DNA of 64,000 nt from Arthrobacter gandavensis (lineage in GTDB: Bacteria > Actinomycetota > Actinomycetes > Actinomycetales > Micrococcaceae): positions 1 through 64,000 of the forward strand of contig NZ_JADKYW010000006.1 of NCBI RefSeq assembly GCF_015355785.1, read 5' to 3'. Within the stretch, counting starts at the first letter, position 1. Each line of letters opens with the position of its first letter. Of the stretch, positions 49,301 through 56,809 are shown piece by piece. Both the position numbers and the translations under genes were made by a program. A model generated the notes under the pieces. It was given only the letters and a program-made list of their open reading frames with translations. It had not been told where the DNA came from and did not search any database.

Positions 49301-49703
49301 GGAACACGTGGTCGAGCTTGAAAAGGGCGTCCGTCTCATCGCCACCCTGGAAGCGGTGTCCGAGCCGGATGAGAAGGGTATGCGCACCGTGATGACCACG
49401 CTCAACGGCCAGATGCGCCCCGTCATGGTGCGCGACCGCAACGTGACGACGGACGAGAAGGTCTCCGAACGTGCCGACCCCGCCCAGCCGGGCCACGTCG
49501 CTGCACCGTTTGCCGGGGCCGTGACCGTGACGGTGGAGGAAGGCGCACAGGTTGGGGCCGGGGAGACAGTCGCGACGATCGAGGCCATGAAGATGGAGGC
49601 ATCCATTACGGCTCCCGTTGCCGGTACGGTCACGCGCCTAGTCGTCAGCGGCGTGCAGCAAGTGGACGGCGGTGACCTGCTGGTGGTTATCGAGCAGGGC
49701 TGA
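46305..49703 (+). CDS. pyc: Pyruvate carboxylase
   Basis: A 1132-residue single-chain biotin enzyme making oxaloacetate from pyruvate and bicarbonate. The biotin carboxylase part opens with KILVANRGEIAIRAFR and includes GGGGRGMR and VEFLVDT. The carboxyltransferase part begins near residue 530 (VTDTTFRDAHQSLLATRVR) with IAIKDMAGLL-like ILAIKDMAGLL. The biotinyl lysine is K1096 in EAMKMEAS. ATG 46305 has GCAGGAG upstream. It supplies oxaloacetate for the TCA and methylcitrate cycles. Confidence 0.97.
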   Translation: MFSKILVANRGEIAIRAFRAAYELGAKTVAVFPYEDRNSIHRQKADEAYLIGSEGHPVRAYLDVDEIIRVARESGCDAIYPGYGFLSENPQLARAAKAAGITFIGPDADVLELAGHKVHAINAAREAGIPVLRSTAPSADAEALLAEAEEIGFPIFVKAVAGGGGRGMRRVDTAHDLPDALKAAMREADTAFGDPTVFLEQAVLRPRHIEVQILADNDGNVIHLFERDCSLQRRHQKVIEIAPAPNLDEGIRQALYRDAVAFAKSLKYVNAGTVEFLVDTIGERAGQHVFIEMNPRIQVEHTVTEEITDVDLVQSQMRIAAGENLADLGLVQEDLQIRGAALQCRITTEDPANGFRPDVGKISAYRSAGGAGVRLDGGTVYSGADISPHFDSMLVKLTCRGRTYPAAVNRARRALAEFRIRGVSSNISFLQAVLEDPDFVAGDVATSFIEERPELLNARGPADRGTKLLNWLADVTVHKPHGELQARIDPREKLPAELPEPKPGSRQRLLELGPEKFAAALRAQQPLAVTDTTFRDAHQSLLATRVRTRDLAGVAPAVAALTPELFSVEAWGGATYDVALRFLGEDPWERLDTLRQALPNICIQMLLRGRNTVGYTPYPTEVTDAFVEEAAAAGVDIFRIFDALNDVSQMAPAIEAVRRTGTAVAEVALCYTADMLDPQEKIYTLDYYLGLAQQMVDAGAHILAIKDMAGLLRPAAAAKLVAALRERFDLPVHLHTHDTAGGQLATLLAAAEAGVDAVDVASATMAGTTSQPSASSLVAALAHTERDTGLDLAAVSSLEPYWEAVRRVYAPFESGLAGPTGRVYRHEIPGGQLSNLRQQAIALGLGERFEAIEDMYTASDRILGRLVKVTPSSKVVGDLALQLVGSNVSPEDFEENPQNYDIPDSVIGFLSGELGDPPGGWPEPFRTKALQGRKPKARQVALTEVDSQGLAGDSATRRDTLNRLLFAGPAREFATVRETYGDLSVLDTRDYLFGLRTGVEHVVELEKGVRLIATLEAVSEPDEKGMRTVMTTLNGQMRPVMVRDRNVTTDEKVSERADPAQPGHVAAPFAGAVTVTVEEGAQVGAGETVATIEAMKMEASITAPVAGTVTRLVVSGVQQVDGGDLLVVIEQG

Positions 49704-49759
49704 GGCAGCAGGGACAACGCACACCGGGATGCCGGAACCGGCGCCGATAGACTGGGAGG

Positions 49760-51187
49760 GTGACTCATTACGATCTCGCCATCATTGGCTCCGGCTCCGG
49801 CAATTCCCTCATCACCCCCGACTGGGACGACCGCAAGGTAGCCGTTATTGACGGCGGTACCTTCGGTGGTACCTGCCTGAATGTGGGCTGCATTCCCACG
49901 AAAATGTTCGTCTACCCGGCGCAGCTCGCCACTTCTGCAGCCGAAGCGGCTCGGCTGGGAGTGGACCAGCGGGTTGACAAAGTCCGCTGGCGCGAAATCC
50001 GGGACCGCATCTTCGGCCGGATCGATGCGATCTCCGAGGGCGGACGCCGCTACCGGGACGAAGAGCTGGAAAACGTCACCCTCTACAGCGAGTATGCGCG
50101 TTTCACCGGCCCGCACCGGCTGGAGACAGCCTCCGGGAAGGAAATCACCGCCGACCAGATCGTGGTGGCAGCCGGTTCCCGGCCCATCCTGCCGGACATT
50201 CCGGGAATGGACCTGCCGCAGGTGCACACATCGGACACCGTCATGCGCGTCGAAGAGCTGCCGGGACGTGTCCTGGTCCTGGGCGGCGGCTACATTGCCG
50301 CCGAGTTCGGCTTCGTCTTCTCGGCCTTCGGATCCGAGGTGACCATGGCCGTGCGGTCGGGTGCGCTGCTCCGCGCCCAGGACGAAACCGTTTCGGAGCG
50401 CTTCACCGCCGCAGCATCAGGCCAATGGGACGTCCGGCTGAACACACAGCTCACCTCCCTGGCAGAAAACCCGGACGGGTCGGTCCGCGCCGTCCTGCAC
50501 GGACCGGCCGGAACCTCGGAGCTCGACGTCGACCTGGTGCTGGTTGCCACCGGCCGGGTCCCGAACACGGACCGCCTGGACCCCGAGGCAGCAGGCCTGG
50601 ACGTGGAAGCGGACGGTCGCCTGGCCGTGGACGAATACCAGCGGGTGCTCAGCGGAGGCACGCCGGTTCCCGGGCTGTGGGCCTTGGGGGACGTGAGCGG
50701 GGCCGACCAGCTCAAGCACGTGGCGAACCTGGAAGCACGTACGGTGGCCCACAACCTGGTCCACCCCGATGACCTGCAGGCCTCCTCCCGCCGTTTCGTT
50801 CCCTCGGCCGTGTTCAGCCATCCGCAGATCGCCTCCGTGGGCCTGACCGAAGCTGAGGCACGCGACTACGCCCTGGGCAACGGCATGGACCTGGTGATGG
50901 CGGTGCAGGAATACGGTTCGACGGCGTACGGCTGGGCCATGGAGGACAGCACCGGATTCGTGAAGCTGCTCGCGGACCGAACCACCGGGCAGCTGCTGGG
51001 TGCCCACATTATGGGCCACGAGGCGTCCATGCTGATCCAGCCGCTGATCCAGGCCATGGCCTTCGGGCTCGACGCGGCCGCCATGGCACGCGGCCAGTAC
51101 TGGATCCATCCGGCACTCACCGAGGTAGTGGAAAATGCGCTCCTGTCCCTGGGAACGAACCCCCAGGGCATCGCGCTTCGGCCTTAA
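49760..51187 (+). CDS. mtr: Mycothione reductase
   Basis: A 475-residue pyridine nucleotide-disulfide oxidoreductase that reduces mycothione to mycothiol using NADPH. The FAD site is IIGSGSGN near residue 8. The redox cysteines are C39 and C44 in GGTCLNVGCIPTK. The NADPH-binding loop is VLGGGYIAAEFGFVFSAFG. The C-terminal HPALTEVVENA carries the catalytic His. The gap before the conserved fold is minimal and the start is GTG 49760. The gene indicates a mycothiol-using actinobacterium. Confidence 0.94.
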   Translation: MTHYDLAIIGSGSGNSLITPDWDDRKVAVIDGGTFGGTCLNVGCIPTKMFVYPAQLATSAAEAARLGVDQRVDKVRWREIRDRIFGRIDAISEGGRRYRDEELENVTLYSEYARFTGPHRLETASGKEITADQIVVAAGSRPILPDIPGMDLPQVHTSDTVMRVEELPGRVLVLGGGYIAAEFGFVFSAFGSEVTMAVRSGALLRAQDETVSERFTAAASGQWDVRLNTQLTSLAENPDGSVRAVLHGPAGTSELDVDLVLVATGRVPNTDRLDPEAAGLDVEADGRLAVDEYQRVLSGGTPVPGLWALGDVSGADQLKHVANLEARTVAHNLVHPDDLQASSRRFVPSAVFSHPQIASVGLTEAEARDYALGNGMDLVMAVQEYGSTAYGWAMEDSTGFVKLLADRTTGQLLGAHIMGHEASMLIQPLIQAMAFGLDAAAMARGQYWIHPALTEVVENALLSLGTNPQGIALRP

Positions 51188-51206
51188 AACCGCAGGCCCA
51201 GACGCC

Positions 51207-51250
51207 AGAGAGGCGGAAGTCCCGGGATGAACCGGGGCTTCCGCCTCTCT
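51207..51250. terminator. Terminator between mtr and the acyl-CoA synthetase
   Basis: AGAGAGGCGGAAG pairs with CTTCCGCCTCTCT, continued by CCCGG/CCGGG around GATGAA. The 13-bp outer stem serves both convergent genes. Confidence 0.88.
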
Positions 51251-51270
51251 GTGCCCAGGCCGCGCGGCGG

Positions 51271-53079
51271 TTAGACCTTCTGGCCGGAATAGATGTCCTC
51301 GACGACGTCGGAGAAGTCCTTGAGCACCTGGGCGCGCTTGATCTTCAGGGAAGGCGTCAGGTGTCCGCTGGATTCGGTGAAGTCCGTGGTGACGACGCGG
51401 AATACCTTGATGGCCTCAGCCTGGGACACGGCCTTGTTGGCGCGGTCCACCAGGGCCTGCAGCTCGTCCCGGAGCTGCTGGGACTGTGCCGCTTCGGCCA
51501 CCGTGGTGGAAGCCGGCATGCCGTGGCGTTCCAGCCATCCCGGCAGCGCTTCCTCGTCGATGGTGATCAGCGCGGAGATGAAGGGCCGCTGGTCGCCGAC
51601 GACGACGCACTGGGAGACGATTGCGTCCGCGCGGATAGAGTCTTCCAGCATCGCCGGGATGACGTTCTTGCCGCTGGCGGTGACGATGATTTCCTTCTTC
51701 CGGCCGGTGATCCTCAGGAAGCCGTCGGAATCGAGCTGGCCGATGTCGCCGGTACGGAACCATCCGTCAGCGAAGTTCTCGTCCGTGAGGTCCGGGCGCT
51801 TGAAGTAGCCCTTCATCACGCTGATGCCCTTCGTCAGGATTTCGCCGTCCTCGGCGATCTTCACGGCATTGCCCGGCAGGGGTGCGCCTACGGTGCCGAT
51901 CTTGATCAGCTGCGGGGTGTTCACGCTGATCGGTGCCGTGGTTTCAGTCAGGCCGTAGCCTTCAAGGACCATGACGCCGATTCCGTCGAAGAAGTGGCCC
52001 AGCCGGTCGCCCAGCGGAGCGCCGCCGGAAATGGCGTACTGGACCCGTCCGCCCATGGCGGTGCGGATTTTCGAGTAGAGGAGCTTGTCGAACAGCGCGT
52101 GGCGGAGCTTCAGCCCCAGGGGCACCTTGCCCGTTTCCTTGGCCTTGGAGTACTCGATGGCGGTCTTGGCTCCGGCGTGGAAGATCTTGCCCTTGCCGCC
52201 GTCCTCCGCCTTCAGCATCGAGGAGTTGTAGACCTTCTCGAAGACGCGGGGGACCACCAGAAGGAAGGTGGGCTTATAGCTCTGCAGGTCCGGGAGCAGG
52301 TTCTTCACGTCCGGCGTGTGGGCGACGGTGGATCCGGCCGCGACGGCGAGCACGGAAATGAACCGCGCGAAAACGTGTGCCAGGGGCAGGAACATGATGG
52401 TCTGGGCGCCCTCCTTGGCAACTTCGGGCAGCGCTGCCGTCGAATTGCGGGAGAGGTTGACGAAGTTGCCGTGCGTCAGCTCGCAGCCCTTGGGCTTTCC
52501 GGTGGTGCCCGAGGTGTAGATGATCGTTGCCGTATCCGCCAGGCTGGCCGAGGACCGGCGGGATTCAAGTTCCTCGTCCGTGACGTTTGCGCCGGCTTCG
52601 CGAAGCGCGTCGAGTCCGCCGCCGTCGATCTGCCAGACGTTCTTCACGGCAGAGAGATCCTCATCCGCACCTGCCTGGCGCACCACGTTCTCGTGGCGGG
52701 CGGCCTCCACCACCACGCCAACCGCCTCGGAGTCACCGAGAATCCATGCGACCTGTGCGGGGGAAGACGTCTCGTAGACGGGAACCGAGACTGCTCCGGC
52801 AAACCAGATCGCAAAGTCCACCAGGGTCCATTCATAGCGGGTGCGGGCCATGATGCCGACCCGGTCGCCCTGTCCGATGCCGCTGGCGATGAGGCCCTTG
52901 GCAATCCGGGAGACATCAGCGAGGAACTCCGTGGCGGAGATGTTCTTCCACTCATCACCGGTTGAACGCACGGCGAAGAGGGCCGGATTGGAAGGCTTGG
53001 CGGCCTGTTCCAGAAGCAGATCCGTAGTGTTCGTCTCCGGTGGTGATTCCCCCAGGACTGGAACGCTGTATTCGCGCAC
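51271..53079 (-). CDS. Long-chain acyl-CoA synthetase (FadD15-like)
   Basis: A 602-residue adenylate-forming enzyme. The P-loop is IIYTSGTTGKPKG, followed by GYGLTETTAPISVN, the linker region WFRTGDIGQLDSDGFLRITGR and KEIIVTASGKNVIP. It activates long-chain fatty acids to acyl-CoA at the membrane. GTG 53079 has AAGGAG six bases upstream. The short palindrome 53162-53173 upstream may be a regulator site. The substrate chain length is inferred from the family. Confidence 0.93.
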   Translation of the reverse strand: MREYSVPVLGESPPETNTTDLLLEQAAKPSNPALFAVRSTGDEWKNISATEFLADVSRIAKGLIASGIGQGDRVGIMARTRYEWTLVDFAIWFAGAVSVPVYETSSPAQVAWILGDSEAVGVVVEAARHENVVRQAGADEDLSAVKNVWQIDGGGLDALREAGANVTDEELESRRSSASLADTATIIYTSGTTGKPKGCELTHGNFVNLSRNSTAALPEVAKEGAQTIMFLPLAHVFARFISVLAVAAGSTVAHTPDVKNLLPDLQSYKPTFLLVVPRVFEKVYNSSMLKAEDGGKGKIFHAGAKTAIEYSKAKETGKVPLGLKLRHALFDKLLYSKIRTAMGGRVQYAISGGAPLGDRLGHFFDGIGVMVLEGYGLTETTAPISVNTPQLIKIGTVGAPLPGNAVKIAEDGEILTKGISVMKGYFKRPDLTDENFADGWFRTGDIGQLDSDGFLRITGRKKEIIVTASGKNVIPAMLEDSIRADAIVSQCVVVGDQRPFISALITIDEEALPGWLERHGMPASTTVAEAAQSQQLRDELQALVDRANKAVSQAEAIKVFRVVTTDFTESSGHLTPSLKIKRAQVLKDFSDVVEDIYSGQKV

Positions 53080-53161
53080 GATAGCTCCTTTGATACCTGT
53101 TTGAACGGCGGGTTTTTGGACGGCGGGTTGGAACTTAGCCTATAACCTGGATCACATTTTA

Positions 53162-53173
53162 TACCCGCGGGTA
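53162..53173. promoter_or_regulatory. Palindrome TACCCGCGGGTA, candidate operator
   Basis: A perfect 12-bp palindrome, 83 bp upstream of the fadD start on one side and 61 bp before the ROK gene on the other. Palindromes of this type are common TetR-family targets at fatty-acid genes. No regulator gene is adjacent. Confidence 0.45.
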
Positions 53174-53219
53174 ACTTTCGAATGCATAACGCTTGCATGT
53201 TCGCGGGCCGCCCGTTGCC

Positions 53220-53225
53220 TACAAT
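53220..53225 (+). promoter_or_regulatory. Probable -10 element of a leaderless ROK transcript
   Basis: TACAAT lies nine bases before ATG 53235, so transcription should start at or next to the ATG. The -35 region is weak: TTGCAT at 53193-53198 would give an overlong 21-bp spacer. There is no Shine-Dalgarno sequence before the ATG, which agrees with leaderless translation. Confidence 0.45.
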
Positions 53226-53234
53226 GGGTCTTTG

Positions 53235-54308
53235 ATGCATTCCCCTAACCCAGCTCCGGTTCCCTTTCCCGCTCCTGCCGCGCGGTGGTCCCGCAGGCCA
53301 TCCGACCCCCTGCGTCCACGGCGGAGTGCACGGCTCTCGTCTCCGATGCGCCGGCGCGGCCTGGCGATCGGGATTGATATTGGCGGAACCAAGGTCGCCG
53401 CCGGCCTGGTCGATGCCGGCGGCAGGGTGCTCGAGGTCCTCCGCCGGTCCACGCCCGGGCAGGACCCGCGAGAGGTCGAAAACGTCATCGTCGATCTGGT
53501 CCGTGAACTTTCCGCGCACAAGCACGTGTGGTCGGTTGGAATCGGGGCTGCCGGATGGATGGACCTGGCCGGCAGCACGGTGCTTTTCAGCCCGCACCTG
53601 GCCTGGCGCAATGAGCCCCTGCAGGAGAACCTGGAGCGGCTGCTGCGCCGCCGGGTCTACCTTGCCAACGATGCCGACGGCGCTGCCTGGGCGGAGTGGC
53701 GCTTCGGTGCGGGCAGGGGGGAGAGCCGGCTTGTCTGCATCACCCTCGGCACCGGAATCGGCGGAGCAATGATCATGGACGGCCGCCTTGAACGCGGACG
53801 CTTCGGCGTGGCCGGGGAATTCGGCCACCAGATCATCATGCCGCAGGGACAGCGCTGCGAGTGCGGCAACCGCGGCTGCTGGGAACAGTACGCCTCCGGC
53901 AACGCCCTGGGCCGCGAGGCCCGTGAGCTCGCTGCCGCCAATTCGCCGGTGGCCCAGGAAATACTGGCCAGCGTCCGGGGGAGCATTCCGGACATCACCG
54001 GTGCGGTTGTCACCCGGCTTGCGCTGGAGGGGGACCGTACCGCGATCGAGCTGGTCGGTGAGGTTGGCGAGTGGCTCGGCCTGGGACTGTCCAACCTTGC
54101 TGCCGCACTCGACCCAGGCATGTTCGTCATCGGCGGGGGACTCAGCGACGCAGGTGAGCTGCTGCTGGAACCGGCCCGGAGGGCCTATGCCCGGAACCTC
54201 ACCGGGCGCGGTTTCCGCCCGGAAGCCCGCATCGAAAAAGCGGCGCTCGGTCCCGAAGCCGGACTGATCGGTGCAGCGGACCTTTCCCGGGTCGCCGCCC
54301 GGCGCTGA
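53235..54308 (+). CDS. ROK-family glucokinase
   Basis: A 357-residue ROK kinase. The ATP motif is GIDIGGTKVAAGLVD, the phosphate loop is CITLGTGIGGAMI, and the zinc signature is CECGNRGCWEQYASG with the conserved His in GEFGHQI. About 45 basic, Pro/Arg-rich residues precede the fold if ATG 53235 is used; ATG 53346 would skip them. Glucose phosphorylation is the likely reaction. It is divergent from fadD. Confidence 0.9.
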   Translation: MHSPNPAPVPFPAPAARWSRRPSDPLRPRRSARLSSPMRRRGLAIGIDIGGTKVAAGLVDAGGRVLEVLRRSTPGQDPREVENVIVDLVRELSAHKHVWSVGIGAAGWMDLAGSTVLFSPHLAWRNEPLQENLERLLRRRVYLANDADGAAWAEWRFGAGRGESRLVCITLGTGIGGAMIMDGRLERGRFGVAGEFGHQIIMPQGQRCECGNRGCWEQYASGNALGREARELAAANSPVAQEILASVRGSIPDITGAVVTRLALEGDRTAIELVGEVGEWLGLGLSNLAAALDPGMFVIGGGLSDAGELLLEPARRAYARNLTGRGFRPEARIEKAALGPEAGLIGAADLSRVAARR

Positions 54309-54321
54309 TGGTGCGCTGCGG

Positions 54322-54837
54322 TTAGACCGCCGCGCCGTCGTCGCCTTCATCCCGGGACTGGGGCAGCCGGAACAGGAGATAGCCGGCGCAGGTGACGAAG
54401 ATCGCGACGACGCCAAGGACCACGGGCATTGGCGCGCCGCGCCAGAACATGGCAAACAGGAGCAGCAGCAGCGGTCCTCCCGCAGCGCCGAGCCAGGCCA
54501 GAATGACCAGCGGCTCGCCGCTTCCCAGCGGCGGCGGTTCTTCCGGCACGAACGAGCCGTCCTCCTCGTCGGGGCTGTAGTCACGGGGTCCGGAGGGGGG
54601 CTGCGGTGACGCGCGCAGCGGCTGGTTCTCGAAAATGGCCCGGGTACGGTCCGCTGCGGAGCGCGGCCCTGCGGGCGGAGCGCCGGGGCCGGGCGCCTGG
54701 GTCGAGTCATCCGGGGCAGGCTGGTCCGGGGACGGCTGCCGGGGATCTGTTTCCGGTGTTTCCTGCAGCCGGGCAACCAGGTCCAGCCAGGTGGCCTCGT
54801 CCGTGGACTCGTTGCGGTCCGGTTCGCGTTCAGTCAT
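54322..54837 (-). CDS. Membrane-anchored hypothetical protein
   Basis: A 171-residue protein. Residues 1-105 are polar, Pro/Asp/Glu-rich and probably disordered. Two membrane helices follow, in VILAWLGAAGGPLLLLLFAMF and VVLGVVAIFVTCAGYLLFR. A short polar tail ends it. The ATG overlaps the stop of the upstream alpha/beta hydrolase, so both form one operon. No family recognised; helix-plus-acidic-tail layouts are common among actinobacterial membrane adaptors. Confidence 0.75.
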   Translation of the reverse strand: MTEREPDRNESTDEATWLDLVARLQETPETDPRQPSPDQPAPDDSTQAPGPGAPPAGPRSAADRTRAIFENQPLRASPQPPSGPRDYSPDEEDGSFVPEEPPPLGSGEPLVILAWLGAAGGPLLLLLFAMFWRGAPMPVVLGVVAIFVTCAGYLLFRLPQSRDEGDDGAAV

Positions 54838-55598
54838 GCTGCGGCACCTGCACTCACCCGTTGGATGAATTCATGGGAACGGTCAAAGATCAGCTGTGCG
54901 TCATGGTCCATTGTGGCCACATGGTAGCTGTTGGGAAGCGGTACTACCTCAAAATCCGTGCTGCCAAGCTGCCTGCGGACCAGGTCCATGCTGGATTCGG
55001 GCACCACCGGGTCCACCGTTGACCGGAACGCGATGACGGGCGCCTTGACGTCCGGCAGGTGCGCGGCTGTGTCTTTGAAGAGCCGAAGCAGCTGGGCCAC
55101 CGCCCCCACCGGAGTGCGGGAATAGGCTCCCTCATCCTGTCCCGGGAGCCGGATGCTGTTTCCAATCGCGGGAACGGACGGCATCACATACTTCAGCAGG
55201 TGGGCATAGCGGGCGCGGGGGTCCGCCACAGTCAGTCCGGGATTGACGACGGCGACCCCTGCAACCGGCTGCCGGGCGGCCAGGCGCAGTGCCAGGGCCC
55301 CGCCCATCGACAGGCCGGCGGCGAATACACGGTCGGTCCGTCCGGCCAGTTCCGTGTACGCCTCCTCATAGCCCCGGTACCAGTGCTGCCACGGAGTGCG
55401 GGCCAGCTCCTGCCAGGTGGTTCCGTGACCGGGCAGCAGTGACAGGCTGACGGCATACCCGGCATCTGCCAGATACCGGGCCCAGCCCAGCATGCTCACG
55501 GTTGAGCCGGTGAACCCATGGCTGAGCAGCACGCCGGTGGATGCATTCGGGCCCTCGCCGGCACTTGAAAACGGCGCCGGGCCCCCAGGGGAAGTCAT
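54834..55598 (-). CDS. Alpha/beta hydrolase (Est30-type carboxylesterase)
   Basis: A 254-residue alpha/beta hydrolase. The oxyanion strand is VLLSHGFTGSTVSML, the nucleophile elbow GLSMGG, the acid in RSTVDPVVPESSM, and the His in LPNSYHVATMD. This matches the Est30/monoglyceride-lipase-like group with its serine and small lid. It probably splits short acyl esters or monoacylglycerols. The gene is the first of a two-gene minus-strand operon. Confidence 0.88.
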   Translation of the reverse strand: MTSPGGPAPFSSAGEGPNASTGVLLSHGFTGSTVSMLGWARYLADAGYAVSLSLLPGHGTTWQELARTPWQHWYRGYEEAYTELAGRTDRVFAAGLSMGGALALRLAARQPVAGVAVVNPGLTVADPRARYAHLLKYVMPSVPAIGNSIRLPGQDEGAYSRTPVGAVAQLLRLFKDTAAHLPDVKAPVIAFRSTVDPVVPESSMDLVRRQLGSTDFEVVPLPNSYHVATMDHDAQLIFDRSHEFIQRVSAGAAA

Positions 55599-55745
55599 GT
55601 CTCTATGGTTGCACTAGGCTGACGATTTTCCACCCTGCGGGAAACAAAGTCGCCCGTGTCAGAAGCGGCGGAAACTCTACGCTGCCGCTGCGGCGCTTAC
55701 AGTAGTAGTAAGGGAGCCAGTCGGGTCCTTGGGGTGTTCCCTCAT

Positions 55746-55793
55746 TGTGTTGTTAGTTGTGCTGTTATGTGTGTTGTCAATTGTGTTGTCCGG
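55746..55793. repeat. Four 12-bp tandem repeats (iteron-like)
   Basis: TGTGTTGTTAGT, TGTGCTGTTATG, TGTGTTGTCAAT and TGTGTTGTCCGG start at 55746, 55758, 55770 and 55782, exactly 12 bp apart. The strand is T/G-rich in a GC-rich genome. The array ends 17 bp before the PlsC start. It could be a protein-binding array or a slippage-prone promoter element. Confidence 0.7.
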
Positions 55794-55810
55794 ACGGGAG
55801 AGCTGGCCGC

Positions 55811-56731
55811 GTGTTCTATTGGGTGATGAAGACGATATTCATCGGACCGGTGGTGAATCTCCTGTTCAGGCCGTGGGTAAAGGGCATTGATAATGTTCCC
55901 GCCACGGGGCCGGCGATTCTCGTCAGCAACCATCTCTCCTTCTCGGACTCCATCTTCCTGCCGCTGGCAGTGCCGCGTCCGGTCAGCTTCCTGGCTAAGT
56001 CGGAGTACTTTACGGGCCAGGGCCTGAAGGGCAAGCTCACTGCAGCGTTCTTCCGCCTCACCAACCAGCTGCCGATCGACCGTTCCGGGGGCGCTGCCTC
56101 CGAGGCAGCGCTGCGGGCCGGCGTCAAGGTCCTTGAGGGAGGTGACCTCCTCGGCATCTACCCGGAGGGCACCCGCAGCCCCGACGGGCGCCTGTACCGC
56201 GGCAAAACCGGTGTGGCAAAGATGGCGCTGCAGACCGGCGTACCAGTGATACCCGTGGCCATGATCGGCACCGACAAGGTGCAGCCGATCGGCCGCCGAA
56301 TCCCCAATATCCGCCGGATCGGCATTATTGTCGGTGAGCCGCTGGATTTCTCCCGCTACGCAGGAATGGAAAATGACCGTTTCGTGCAGCGCTCAGTCAC
56401 TGACGAGATTATGTACGAGCTCATGCGCCTTTCGGGCCAGGAGTACGTGGATGTGTATGCCAGCACCGTGAAGGACAAGATGGCGGCGGCGCGGAAGGCC
56501 TCCAGGACGGCCGAATCACGCAGCGCGGCGGTCCGCCTGCCGCATGCTGAAACCCCGGAGACGGGGGTAGGTCCCCGGACCGGACGCGGGAACGGCCGCA
56601 AGGAACCGGGTGAGGTCACCGTCATTGGGACCCCGGACAAGCCGGAACAGCCGCCGGCGCCGGAGAAGAAACCAAGCGAAACCGGGGACAACAGCTCCGG
56701 AGGGTCGCAGCAGGCCCCTCATGGTGCCTGA
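55811..56731 (+). CDS. 1-acyl-glycerol-3-phosphate acyltransferase
   Basis: A 306-residue PlsC-type acyltransferase making phosphatidic acid. The HX4D motif is SNHLSFSDS, and the second motif is YPEGTRSPDG. The first residues FYWVMKTIFIGPVVNLLF form a membrane anchor. A Pro/Gly/Lys-rich tail of about 80 residues follows the fold. GTG 55811 has GGGAGAG upstream; ATG 55826 is an alternative. The four 12-bp tandem repeats sit just ahead of it. Confidence 0.9.
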   Translation: MFYWVMKTIFIGPVVNLLFRPWVKGIDNVPATGPAILVSNHLSFSDSIFLPLAVPRPVSFLAKSEYFTGQGLKGKLTAAFFRLTNQLPIDRSGGAASEAALRAGVKVLEGGDLLGIYPEGTRSPDGRLYRGKTGVAKMALQTGVPVIPVAMIGTDKVQPIGRRIPNIRRIGIIVGEPLDFSRYAGMENDRFVQRSVTDEIMYELMRLSGQEYVDVYASTVKDKMAAARKASRTAESRSAAVRLPHAETPETGVGPRTGRGNGRKEPGEVTVIGTPDKPEQPPAPEKKPSETGDNSSGGSQQAPHGA

Positions 56732-56809
56732 GGGCCCTGCCGCCGCTCCGGCTGCGTAACAGGACACATTGGATCGCTGACGGCGGACGCAGGGACGTAG
56801 GCTTAAGGG

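Noticed and set aside
46704-49496. 930-codon reverse ORF opposite pyruvate carboxylase
   Set aside because: Shadow of pyc; composition is His/Gly/Arg-rich, as expected for an antisense frame.
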